Shown here one piece after another: positions 57,661-64,000 of a stretch of 64,000 nt of DNA. This stretch comes from Corynebacterium genitalium ATCC 33030 (lineage in GTDB: Bacteria; Actinomycetota; Actinomycetes; Mycobacteriales; Mycobacteriaceae). Each line of letters opens with the position of its first letter. Within the stretch, counting starts at the first letter, position 1. Both the position numbers and the translations under genes were made by a program. A model generated the notes under the pieces. The model did no database searches and had not been told where the DNA came from. It was given only the letters and a program-made list of their open reading frames with translations. Location of the stretch: contig NZ_CM000961.1 of the NCBI RefSeq assembly GCF_000143825.1, positions 1,509,448-1,573,447 on the forward strand, read 5' to 3'.

Positions 57661-58374
57661 CTACACGCGGCGATAGCGCGCGAAGAGGAACGACCCGTCC
57701 GTTTGCACCTGCTCCAACTCGAGATTCACGGTGAAATCGCCCTGCAAACCGGCGGGTTCGCCGTTGGTGCGGGGGTCGATGGTGAGATGGAGGACGTCGA
57801 TAAGCGAATGCGCGAACATGTCCGCATACAGCGAGGGGCCGCCTTCACAAATGATTCGCCCGTACCCCAGCTCCCGCAGCTTTTCGACGATCTCACCCGC
57901 ACCCCCTTCCCCCGTGGACACCAAAGAGCAACCCGCGCGGGTCAGAGCCTGGCGGCGGTCGGCGAGCGCGGTGTCTGTCAGCGACGCCTCTGGCGTGAGA
58001 ATGAGCGGGGGAGCCCCGCCGAACAGTATCGCGGAGGTGTCGAAGTTGAGTGAGCGCGACACCACCGCTATCGGAGTGTCCGCCGGGCCGTAATCCTCCG
58101 CTTTGACCGTGCCGGAGCCGACCAGGATGACATCCGCCCACTCACGTAGGGCGGCCAGGACCTGTGAGTCCGTGTCATTGCCCAGCTCCTCGGAGGTTCC
58201 ACCAGCCGTGAACGAGCCGAAAACCGTGGTGACCGCGACAGCGCGGATTTCTTCGCGGGCGCTTGTCGGGCCGATGATCATGTCGAGCATGAGGCCGATC
58301 GTAGTGGGGTGGGCGCTGGGGGGCAGCTGATCGTCTATGCCGATGTCTTGGCGCGCTTTTGTTGTTACATCCAT
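57661..58374 (-). CDS. RibD C-terminal-domain (pyrimidine) reductase
   Basis: 237 residues with the dihydrofolate-reductase-like fold of RibD-C proteins: GLMLDMIIGPTSAREEIRAV, DVILVGSGTVKAEDYGP, IICEGGPSLYADMF near residue 175 and IDPRTNGEPAGL. It lacks a deaminase domain, so it is not a complete RibD. Role in riboflavin-like or F420-linked reductions is uncertain. It heads the operon with aftC and msrB. The repeated word is at 57795. Confidence 0.85.
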   Translation of the reverse strand: MDVTTKARQDIGIDDQLPPSAHPTTIGLMLDMIIGPTSAREEIRAVAVTTVFGSFTAGGTSEELGNDTDSQVLAALREWADVILVGSGTVKAEDYGPADTPIAVVSRSLNFDTSAILFGGAPPLILTPEASLTDTALADRRQALTRAGCSLVSTGEGGAGEIVEKLRELGYGRIICEGGPSLYADMFAHSLIDVLHLTIDPRTNGEPAGLQGDFTVNLELEQVQTDGSFLFARYRRV

Positions 58375-58532
58375 AAATAATGGCTTATTTTCGTGCCGTT
58401 TGAAACCGGTCGGTGAACGCCCAGGTCAGATGTTTCGAAAGTGACTCCAGTTAGTTGACGTGTGGACGGCACGAAAACGCGCCCGGTTTCCCGCGTGCAA
58501 GCTCTTGCCGCGGCGCCTCCAGACGCGACGAA

Positions 58533-58556
58533 CCCCGGCGACTATTGCCGCCGGGG
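58533..58556 (-). terminator. terminator hairpin of the tRNA cluster
   Basis: CCCCGGCG, an eight-base loop and CGCCGGGG form an 8-bp stem three bases after the last tRNA on the minus strand. There is little T-run after it, but the position suits a transcript end. Confidence 0.65.
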
Positions 58557-58559
58557 TAG

Positions 58560-58635
58560 TGGAGCGGATGACGAGACTCGAACTCGCGGCCCTCACCTTG
58601 GCAAGGTGATGCGCTACCAACTGCGCTACATCCGC
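58560..58635 (-). tRNA. tRNA-Gly(GCC), copy 1
   Basis: Acceptor GCGGATG/CATCCGC, anticodon GCC in the loop TTGCCAA, discriminator T and encoded CCA. It differs from the other two Gly copies by one base next to the variable loop (C for T). Confidence 0.95.
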
Positions 58636-58680
58636 GTTGTGCAAACTACAGTTTGCACAACGGAGCCCTTAACGGACTCC

Positions 58681-58755
58681 TGGTGCGCGATACTGGGATT
58701 GAACCAGTGACCTCTTCCGTGTCAGGGAAGCGCTCTCCCGCTGAGCTAAACGCGC
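58681..58755 (-). tRNA. tRNA-Val(GAC), copy 1
   Basis: Anticodon GAC in the loop CTGACAC; CCA encoded. The 5' acceptor reads GCGCGTT against ATCGCGC, so position 6 is a T-T mismatch; copy 2 has GCGCGAT and pairs fully. Confidence 0.93.
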
Positions 58756-58773
58756 GCAATATTCAAATGAATA

Positions 58774-58847
58774 TGGAGGTGGAAACGGGAATCGAACCCG
58801 TGTACAAGGTTTTGCAGACCTTTGCCTCACCACTCGGCCATTCCACC
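58774..58847 (-). tRNA. tRNA-Cys(GCA)
   Basis: Acceptor GGTGGAA/TTCCACC, discriminator T, CCA encoded, anticodon GCA in the loop CTGCAAA. Confidence 0.95.
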
Positions 58848-58897
58848 GTGGGCGATTTCCGCCTCTTTCACAGTACCAATTGCTGCCAATTGGGACT

Positions 58898-58973
58898 TGG
58901 AGCGGATGACGAGACTCGAACTCGCGACCCTCACCTTGGCAAGGTGATGCGCTACCAACTGCGCTACATCCGC
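58898..58973 (-). tRNA. tRNA-Gly(GCC), copy 2
   Basis: Same sequence as copy 3 and one base different from copy 1; CCA encoded. Confidence 0.95.
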
Positions 58974-58994
58974 AAAAGGGTCAGAGACCCTTCG

Positions 58995-59066
58995 TGCGCG
59001 ATACTGGGATTGAACCAGTGACCTCTTCCGTGTCAGGGAAGCGCTCTCCCGCTGAGCTAATCGCGC
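58995..59066 (-). tRNA. tRNA-Val(GAC), copy 2
   Basis: Anticodon GAC, fully paired acceptor stem. The 3' sequence after the discriminator A is CGA, so the CCA end is not encoded, unlike copy 1. Confidence 0.93.
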
Positions 59067-59092
59067 TAACGATAAGCCCCCGTGAGGGGACT

Positions 59093-59168
59093 TGGAGCGG
59101 ATGACGAGACTCGAACTCGCGACCCTCACCTTGGCAAGGTGATGCGCTACCAACTGCGCTACATCCGC
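59093..59168 (-). tRNA. tRNA-Gly(GCC), copy 3
   Basis: First gene of the minus-strand tRNA operon Gly-Val-Gly-Cys-Val-Gly; CCA encoded. Confidence 0.95.
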
Positions 59169-59416
59169 ACTCACTGCGCCCAGATGAACTGTGTTGAACT
59201 CTGTTCATCTGAACTAGTGCGACTCAAAACTTTAATGTGTCGTCGTGGCCTAAGCCAAATCGCCACCATGTTACTTACATTTGCGGTGGTCACTGTCGCG
59301 CGCATGCTTATCGACGGCTCCACCCCACCCTTGAAGGTCCCGCGATTATGGTCTTTTGGCAACCTGGTGTTAATGTATCTCTCGCGCTAAGTACAGCATC
59401 GCTTGATCGCTTGCGA
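59169..59416. promoter_or_regulatory. divergent spacer between the tRNA cluster and tRNA-Val(CAC)
   Basis: No gene is seen. It holds an inverted repeat CAGATGAAC/GTTCATCTG (59181-59189 and 59203-59211) next to the tRNA operon start, and an intergenic copy of the GCTTATCGACG word at 59306. Promoters for both directions should lie here. Confidence 0.5.
59306..59316 (+). repeat. intergenic copy of the GCTTATCGACG word
   Basis: Second non-coding copy of the dispersed word, in the tRNA spacer. Confidence 0.9.
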
Positions 59417-59488
59417 GGTCCTATGGCTCAGTGGAAGAGCGTTCCGTTCACACCGGAAAGGTCGCTGGTTCGATCCCAGCTAGGACCA
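59417..59488 (+). tRNA. tRNA-Val(CAC)
   Basis: Acceptor GGTCCTA/TAGGACC, anticodon CAC in the loop TTCACAC, discriminator A, CCA not encoded. An IS481-family element is inserted three bases after its end, with the 3' end of the tRNA as target. Confidence 0.95.
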
Positions 59489-59491
59489 CAG
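59477..59491 (+). repeat. left copy of the 15-bp target duplication
   Basis: CAGCTAGGACCACAG, the 3' end of tRNA-Val(CAC), repeated exactly at 60981-60995. Confidence 0.9.
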
Positions 59492-59496
59492 TGTCA

Positions 59497-60980
59497 TCAG
59501 TCGCGACATTGTTGACAGATGAGTCGCGACATGGTGGACAAACCGGCGTCTTGGTGTTTATTTTTTCCAAGGCGCCGGTTGTGGTTTTCAGGTCAGTGGG
59601 GGTTGGCCTTTTCGCCAGTATGGTTTTTGGTAGTTGCGGGATGTGTCGATGTAGTGCTCGGTGATGGGTTCGCCGGTTTCTTTTAGTGATGTCGTGATGT
59701 GGTTGTCGGTGATGATCATCAGGACTTCTTCGCCGCTGTGGGCTCGGCCGATTCCTAGGCTGTAGAGCCTGCCGGCGTAGCGGATGGTGACTTTGCCGCT
59801 GGCGGCGACGACGTCGTTGCGGGTGCGCCATTCTTCTTTCGGGGTGAAGGTTGGTTCAGCTTTAGGTCCTGTTGTGTAGGCCTGGTGTGGGGTACGGCGT
59901 CCGAGTGATCGGTGGGGGCGTTCGGTGTTGTAGTAGGCGGTGAATTCGTTGAGCTGCCGTTGTAGTTGGGGGATGGTTTCTGCTGGTGGTTGTGCGTTGA
60001 TCCAGCGTTTGAGTGTTTGGTGGAAGCGTTCGATTTTGCCTTGGGTTTGTGGGTGGCCTGGCCGGCCGTTTTTCTGCTGGATACGGTTGTCGTTAAGTGT
60101 TTTCTCGAATGCGTTTCTGCCGCCTTTGCGTCCGGCTAGTCGGGCGGTGAACACCAGCCCGTTGTCAGTGAGTGTGGATGCCGGTGGGCCGTAGGTGTCG
60201 ATGAGGCGCTGTAGTTCTGCTGCGACAGCTGGCCCTGTAAATGCTGGCCGGGCGGTGATCGATAGCAGGTAGCGGGAGTGGTCGTCGATGAAGTCGAGGA
60301 CTTCTACGCGCCTGCCGTCGATGAGGAAGAGGTAGGTGATGTCGGCCTGCCAGCATTCGTTGGGCATGGCCGCTTCAAACCTGATGTAGGAGCTGCGTGG
60401 TTTCTTTTGCGGTTGCGGGGCAACAAGTCCGGCTTCAGTGATGATCCGGCGGATCGTCGATGTTGACGGCACACGCAGGCCTTGTTGTCCTAAGTGGAAA
60501 GCGATGGTGTCGGGCCCTGCGTCGAAACCTGCTTTGGTGAGTTCTTTGCGCATGTCGATGATGTGGTTGCGCAGGGTCTCCGGCACGGCATTGGGGTGGG
60601 TGTGCGGCGCGCGCGATTTGGGGGCGATGGCTTGTTCGCCTCCGGCGTCGAACTCGGAGAGGATCTTGTAGATGCGTTGGCGGGAGATGCCGAATCGTTT
60701 GGCGACTTTGGTGACTGGTTCGCCTTGATCGCGGACGGCTTTGACGATGGCGAGATTTCGGTTCGGGCTGTTCATCTGTCAACGATGTCCCGACTGATAC
60801 CAGCACCGTCACTAAACACGCGGGGGTGGCGGGAGGTGTCAATGATGTCGCGACTGAGGTGTCAACCATCACCCCAGATTGTTTCTACCCCCTAAGTGTC
60901 AACAATGTCGCGACTGACCTGTCAACCATCAGGAATGCTGTCCCAGGCACGCCGTGTCAACTATGTCATGACTTCAGACA
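59497..60980. repeat. subterminal repeats of the insertion sequence
   Basis: The consensus TGTCAACNATGTCGCGACTGA occurs at the right end from 60777, 60837, 60897 and 60955 (60, 60 and 58 bp apart). It occurs inverted at the left end at 59497-59517 and 59520-59540. Short TGTCAACCAT pieces follow copies 2 and 3. They look like transposase-binding sites; the first right copy lies two bases from the transposase start codon. Confidence 0.85.
59588..60775 (-). CDS. IS481-family transposase
   Basis: 395 residues: an N-terminal helix-turn-helix (KVAKRFGISRQRIYKILSEF), an HTH-like second domain, then the rve integrase core with the DDE triad in WQADITYLFLIDG, STLTDNGLVF and GKIERFHQTLKRW (Asp, Asp, Glu about 35 residues later). 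Full length with no frameshift. No ribosome site is visible before the ATG at 60775; the promoter region is made of the subterminal repeats, which suggests autoregulation. Confidence 0.95.
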   Translation of the reverse strand: MNSPNRNLAIVKAVRDQGEPVTKVAKRFGISRQRIYKILSEFDAGGEQAIAPKSRAPHTHPNAVPETLRNHIIDMRKELTKAGFDAGPDTIAFHLGQQGLRVPSTSTIRRIITEAGLVAPQPQKKPRSSYIRFEAAMPNECWQADITYLFLIDGRRVEVLDFIDDHSRYLLSITARPAFTGPAVAAELQRLIDTYGPPASTLTDNGLVFTARLAGRKGGRNAFEKTLNDNRIQQKNGRPGHPQTQGKIERFHQTLKRWINAQPPAETIPQLQRQLNEFTAYYNTERPHRSLGRRTPHQAYTTGPKAEPTFTPKEEWRTRNDVVAASGKVTIRYAGRLYSLGIGRAHSGEEVLMIITDNHITTSLKETGEPITEHYIDTSRNYQKPYWRKGQPPLT

Positions 60981-60995
60981 CAGCTAGGACCACAG
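60981..60995 (+). repeat. right copy of the 15-bp target duplication
   Basis: CAGCTAGGACCACAG. It is followed by the original terminator of tRNA-Val(CAC). Confidence 0.9.
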
Positions 60996-61000
60996 TATAG

Positions 61001-61032
61001 CCCCAGTTCTGGTCTGAACTGGGGTTTCTTTG
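61001..61032 (+). terminator. terminator of tRNA-Val(CAC), displaced by the insertion
   Basis: CCCCAGTTC, six-base loop, GAACTGGGG, then TTTCTTTG: a classical rho-independent terminator. Before the insertion it would have started about a dozen bases after the tRNA; it is now about 1.5 kb away. Confidence 0.85.
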
Positions 61033-61213
61033 TGCCGCGACTGCCGCTTTCGCGCGCCAGAGTGACGCAGAACGTTGAGGCCATAGATAAGGCCGAAGGG
61101 GGGCGCGGTGCGATTAGCTAGATCCAAACAGCTAGATCGTTCGGATTTGGGCCGAGAAAGCAACGATCTAGTCGTTGAGAACTAGTCAATCGGGAAGCGG
61201 CGGGCCGGTCGGT
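61033..61213. other. non-coding stretch before the efflux-pump gene end
   Basis: No gene seen. AGCTAGATC occurs twice in direct orientation (61116 and 61130), and CTAGATCG/CGATCTAG (61132-61139 and 61164-61171) form an inverted repeat. Possibly a transcript end of the MFS gene or a protein-binding site. Confidence 0.4.
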
Positions 61214-62677
61214 CTAGCGCGGTACTGCAGACTTCGGATTCCCGCGGAAGCACCATGCCGTAGCGACTCCGAAGAGGGCGGCGGCTGTGGCGACAAAGAG
61301 AATGACCACCTCGTGCGCGTGGGTGTACGCAGGAGAGGCGAGCGGGTTGGTGGTGGGGTTGAACATGGCGTCCATGCCGGCGCTAGCAAGCTCGGGCGGC
61401 AGGTTGGACGCGTAGACGGCAGGCAGAATGGAGCCAGTGATGGCGACGGTAATGAGTGTGCCGAACTCGTAAGAGACTTCCTCAACGCCGGCGGCCATGC
61501 CGGAGCGCTCCAGCGGGGCAGCACCGATGATGGCGATGGAGGACACCGACATGATGAAGCTCGAGCCCGCACCCAGGATAAGAAAGCCGGCGAGGAAGAG
61601 CGGGAAACTGTCCGATTGGGATCCCCACCAGGACATGACGGCACCGAGGGCGTTGGCGAGAAAGCCGGAGCCAATGATGCTGAGGAACCCGATCCGATCG
61701 AGCAACGCCCCGCCTGCAATGGAGAACGGGAATGCCACCAGTGCGACTGCGGCGATGGAGAGGCCGGCGTGGAAGGGGGAGAAGCCGTCGACAAGCTGAA
61801 GGCGTTGGGTGGAAGTCATCTCCATGCCGATGAGAACGAACATGCCGCCCGTCGCTGCGAGGACGCCGCCGGCGAAGATGCGGCTGCGGAAGATGTCGAA
61901 GGTGAGAAGGGGGTCGTCGAGACGCTTCTGCCGCTGATGGAAAGCGACAGCTCCAACGACTGTTGCGATCACAGCACCGATGAGAAGCGCGTTTCCGGAC
62001 CCGGTGCGGGTGGCTTCCTTGATGGTCATGGTCAGGCCCGACAACGCCAACAGGGCGTAGGCCGAGCTGATGAAGTCCCAATGTTTGGCGGGGTTGGCCT
62101 TATTCGGCGGGCCGAGGAGGACTGTACCGGCGAGTGCAACGGTGACGATGGGGACATTGATGAGGAAGACGGAGCCCCACCAGAAGAACTCGAGCAGGAG
62201 ACCGCCGACAAGCGGGCCGGCAGCTGCGCCGATGATTGCTGTCGACGCCCAGATGCCGATGGCGACGTTGCGCTCGTGCTCCTCGACGAAGATCTGGTTG
62301 ATCAACGCCAGTGTTGCCGGCATCATCGCAGCAGCCCCGGTGCCGAGCACCGCACGCGCCGCGACAAGCGCCCACGCGGAGGGGGCGAATGCGGCAGCGA
62401 GCGAGGCGAGACCGAAGATGACTAGGCCGATGAGGAACATCTTTTTGTGGCCGATCTTGTCGCCAAGCGTGCCCGTCCCCAGCAACAGGCCGGTGATGAG
62501 AAGGGGATAGGCGTTGATGATCCACAACGACTGCAAAGGGGTGGCACCGAGCTGCGCGTTCAGCGCTGGAAGCGCGGTGTACAGGATCGCGTTATCTAGC
62601 GCGACCATGACCAAGCCGAGGGAGATGACCGTGAAAAACGGCCAACTACTTGCGGTGGGGACACGATCGCGGGACAC
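61214..62677 (-). CDS. MFS efflux transporter of the DHA2 (14-TMS) family
   Basis: 487 residues with about 14 membrane segments. Motif A lies in the first loop between segments 2 and 3 (GTLGDKIGHKKMFLIGL) and motif C in GAAAGPLVGGLLLEFFWWG. The start is GTG 62677. Members of this family (QacA/Smr-type) export drugs or toxic compounds by proton antiport; the substrate here is unknown. Transcribed alone, with no regulator gene beside it. Confidence 0.9.
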   Translation of the reverse strand: MSRDRVPTASSWPFFTVISLGLVMVALDNAILYTALPALNAQLGATPLQSLWIINAYPLLITGLLLGTGTLGDKIGHKKMFLIGLVIFGLASLAAAFAPSAWALVAARAVLGTGAAAMMPATLALINQIFVEEHERNVAIGIWASTAIIGAAAGPLVGGLLLEFFWWGSVFLINVPIVTVALAGTVLLGPPNKANPAKHWDFISSAYALLALSGLTMTIKEATRTGSGNALLIGAVIATVVGAVAFHQRQKRLDDPLLTFDIFRSRIFAGGVLAATGGMFVLIGMEMTSTQRLQLVDGFSPFHAGLSIAAVALVAFPFSIAGGALLDRIGFLSIIGSGFLANALGAVMSWWGSQSDSFPLFLAGFLILGAGSSFIMSVSSIAIIGAAPLERSGMAAGVEEVSYEFGTLITVAITGSILPAVYASNLPPELASAGMDAMFNPTTNPLASPAYTHAHEVVILFVATAAALFGVATAWCFRGNPKSAVPR

Positions 62678-62794
62678 CCGGCTAACCTACCCCGCGAAAC
62701 CGCGTCGGGTAAGTCGAGCCCCGAACCACCCGGGGCTTGTGGGCGCTTTGTCCAGTTCTACTGCAACAGCAGTTAGCCTGGATATGACCCTGAC

Positions 62795-62834
62795 TGTTCG
62801 CAGTTTCGCAGATTCGCAGTTTCGCAGTTTCGCA
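62795..62834 (+). repeat. five tandem 8-bp repeats (GTTTCGCA)
   Basis: TGTTCGCA, GTTTCGCA, GATTCGCA, GTTTCGCA, GTTTCGCA in a row, about 30 bases before the copC-domain gene, in its likely promoter or leader. Confidence 0.9.
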
Positions 62835-62865
62835 GCAGAGACGTTAAGACGCTAAGGAGACTCCC

Positions 62866-63615
62866 ATGGCTGGATTGCGCCGCCGCAGTATGGCGCTCAT
62901 CGTTGCCGCACCCGCACTCGCATTGGCGGCCACGCCGTTGGCGCACGCTCACGACTCAGTGGTCAGCGCGACACCGGGCATTGAGGAAACGGTGACGGAG
63001 TTCCCCGAGGAATTGACGCTCGAGTTTTCCGGGAATCCGAAGCCGGACTTCAACACTTTCGCGCTGTCGCGCATCTCCGACGACGAGGTACTGTTCAGCG
63101 GCGAGCCTGAGGTAGACGGCCGCAACGTGAGCATCGATGTGCCGGACGGTCTGAACCCAGAGCCGGGTGACTACCGGATCGGTTTCCAGATCACGTCCTC
63201 CGACGGGCACGCGACAAAGGGCATGACCCAGTTCACTTATGCCCCCGACGGAATGCAGGCTGCCCAGGAAACCGAAGACGCGACCGTGCACCAGGAGGAC
63301 TCTTCTGAAGTGGGGTCTGACGAGACATCGCAGAACTCCGATGAGGTGACCGACGGAGGCTACACCTGGCTGTGGCTGCTCATGGGTGTCCTGCTGCTCG
63401 GCGGTGTCGGCATTGCTGCGATGGGCAAGCGCCAACAACATAAGAAAGCGGATAAGCGGATCCGCGACTTGGACTACAACGAGACCAAAGAGGGTAACCA
63501 GTACAACCGCTCCGGCCACACCGGAGCCGGCTACACGGCAGGGGAAGGCACCCAGGGAGCCGGCACCGCCGAGCGTGAAACCGACGGAGAAGACGGTGTA
63601 GATCCGCGCAACTAG
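62866..63615 (+). CDS. CopC-domain copper-binding exported protein
   Basis: 249 residues with a signal peptide ending LAHAHDS, so that the mature protein would begin with or near His, the CopC amino-terminal copper ligand. A CopC beta-barrel (about 29-130) ends with SSDGHATKG. An acidic linker, one membrane segment (about 165-185) and a polar tail follow. No CopD-like membrane partner is adjacent. It may shuttle or buffer copper at the cell surface. Confidence 0.88.
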   Translation: MAGLRRRSMALIVAAPALALAATPLAHAHDSVVSATPGIEETVTEFPEELTLEFSGNPKPDFNTFALSRISDDEVLFSGEPEVDGRNVSIDVPDGLNPEPGDYRIGFQITSSDGHATKGMTQFTYAPDGMQAAQETEDATVHQEDSSEVGSDETSQNSDEVTDGGYTWLWLLMGVLLLGGVGIAAMGKRQQHKKADKRIRDLDYNETKEGNQYNRSGHTGAGYTAGEGTQGAGTAERETDGEDGVDPRN

Positions 63616-63655
63616 CAGGTCTGTGACCGGCCCGGGGTAAGATCGCACACGCGAA

Positions 63656-63696
63656 GCACCAAGACCAGTGCCAGCGGCCAGGTATGCCGCCGGTGC
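63656..63696 (+). promoter_or_regulatory. structured leader of thrS
   Basis: GCACC (63656) pairs with GGTGC (63692), and GCGGC (63674) with GCCGC (63686), giving a stacked hairpin between a TAAGAT -10 box (about 63638) and the thrS ribosome site. AAAGGAG at 63705 sits in a second small stem (AGCGC/GCGCT). No T-box features are visible. A translation-attenuating leader is possible. Confidence 0.4.
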
Positions 63697-63725
63697 GCGA
63701 GCGCAAAGGAGCGCTGAAAACAGAT

Positions 63726-64000
63726 ATGTCGAGCGGGATGTCCCCAGCCCCAGCTTTCGAGCCTTTCGAGGTTCCTGCCGGTACCCCGGTCGGGGCGGCA
63801 ATGCGGGAGTTGAACCTACCGAATAAGGGCGAAGACGCCATTGTGGTCGTCCAGGATGAGGAAGGCACTCTCAAGGACCTTTCCCATGTGCCCGAGGAAA
63901 CTGCAACCTTCATGCCGGTAGCGGCCAACACGGAACTGGGTCGCAGCGTCATCCGCCACTCCTGCGCGCACGTGCTGGCGCAGGCTGTCCAGGAGGAATT
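63726..64000 (+). CDS. thrS: ThrS, threonyl-tRNA synthetase, N-terminal part
   Basis: Open to the window end (91 codons seen). The product starts [19 protein letters not shown] and continues with the TGS domain ([32 protein letters not shown]) and the start of the editing/SAD region, [19 protein letters not shown], in which His-x3-His is seen. It charges tRNA-Thr. AAAGGAG lies 14 bases before the ATG, and a structured leader precedes it. Confidence 0.93.
   Translation, partial: MSSGMSPAPAFEPFEVPAGTPVGAAMRELNLPNKGEDAIVVVQDEEGTLKDLSHVPEETATFMPVAANTELGRSVIRHSCAHVLAQAVQEE

Larger units (their letters stand above)
1911..59316. repeat. dispersed 11-12 bp word GCTTATCGACG / CGCTTATCGACG, 20 exact copies
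   Basis: Exact 11-mer on the plus strand starts at 3565, 3745, 6330, 11368, 14534, 15750, 18407, 23275, 32725, 35114, 51288 and 59306. Its reverse complement starts at 1911, 12244, 27507, 40566, 43131, 47188, 50960 and 57795. One-base variants start at 26472 and 27264. In 16 of the 20 the preceding base is C, giving CGCTTATCGACG. Eighteen copies are inside genes: twelve in sense orientation reading Leu-Ile-Asp, and six in reverse orientation reading Ser-Ile-Ser or Val-Asp-Lys. Two copies are intergenic. Copies are not arranged as inverted pairs and do not sit at terminators. Function unknown. Confidence 0.9.
59492..60980 (-). mobile_element. complete IS481-family insertion sequence
   Basis: 1489 bp with TGTC...GACA ends and imperfect terminal repeats (about 20 of 27 bases match), one transposase gene, and 15-bp exact direct repeats outside. 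All parts look intact, so it may be active. Both ends carry repeated 21-bp sites (see the separate entry). Confidence 0.9.

Noticed and set aside
59169..59416. Extra tRNA or small gene in the tRNA spacer
   Set aside because: No cloverleaf and no credible short open frame with a ribosome site.
61175..62425. Long plus-strand open frame over the efflux-pump gene
   Set aside because: Gly/Asp-rich shadow; the minus-strand product is a clear 14-segment transporter.
62866..63725. T-box riboswitch before thrS
   Set aside because: The leader is about 80 bases and lacks T-box motifs.
1..64000. CRISPR array
   Set aside because: No evenly spaced direct repeats with unique spacers of 25-50 bp were found; the 12-bp word is dispersed, not arrayed.

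Overview
The window looks like a Corynebacterium chromosome (high-GC actinobacterium). The evidence is gene order as much as gene content. The runs recA-recX, miaB, miaA-dapF, hflX, sugR-lexA-divS-nrdR, hrpA, oxyR, galE-dtxR-sigB, sigA-ppgK-suhB, dut, dxs and chdC-msrB-aftC-ribD-like follow the order I remember for C. glutamicum. LexA/divS, DtxR, polyphosphate glucokinase and the arabinan-building GT87 enzyme AftC fit a mycolic-acid actinobacterium. The species cannot be named from the sequence.

Layout: 1-4.1 kb holds bioY, a DUF222/HNH protein, DUF3046, recA and recX. 4.1-16.6 kb holds an orphan glutamate-type binding lipoprotein, miaB, two tandem paralogous membrane proteins of unknown function, an FMN-dependent glutamate-synthase-like protein, a GNAT protein, a DUF349 protein, miaA and dapF. 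16.6-20.3 kb is a three-gene ABC importer of the AfuABC/FbpABC type. 20.4-30.9 kb runs through two unknown proteins, hflX, a SugR-like protein lacking its DNA-binding domain, lexA, divS, nrdR, hrpA and oxyR. 31-47.6 kb holds an RNA-helicase-like protein, PAC2, DUF4192, galE, dtxR, sigB, dtd, a methyltransferase, a second helicase, sigA, ppgK and suhB. 47.7-58.4 kb holds DUF4193, DUF3093, dut, DUF3710, an RNA methyltransferase, dxs, rnd, DUF3000, chdC, msrB, aftC and a RibD-like reductase. 58.5-61.1 kb is a six-gene tRNA cluster plus tRNA-Val(CAC), followed by an intact IS481-family element. 61.2-64 kb holds a DHA2 efflux pump, a CopC-domain protein and the start of thrS.

Functionally this is mostly core genome: DNA repair and the SOS response (recA, recX, lexA, divS), sigma factors and metal/redox regulators (sigA, sigB, dtxR, oxyR), tRNA modification and charging (miaA, miaB, dtd, thrS), and cell-wall and isoprenoid supply (dapF, aftC, dxs). 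Compared with the remembered C. glutamicum order, two blocks are missing: gluA, gluC and gluD beside the gluB-like gene, and the PTS genes between hflX and sugR. SugR itself has lost its winged helix, so PTS sugar control seems to have been dismantled.

The most striking signal is not a gene. An 11-mer, GCTTATCGACG, occurs exactly 20 times (16 copies extend to CGCTTATCGACG) on both strands, in three reading frames and in two intergenic regions, where about 0.03 copies would be expected by chance. It behaves like a selected DNA word such as an uptake sequence, a recombination hot-spot signal or a chromosome-organising site. I know of no description of it.
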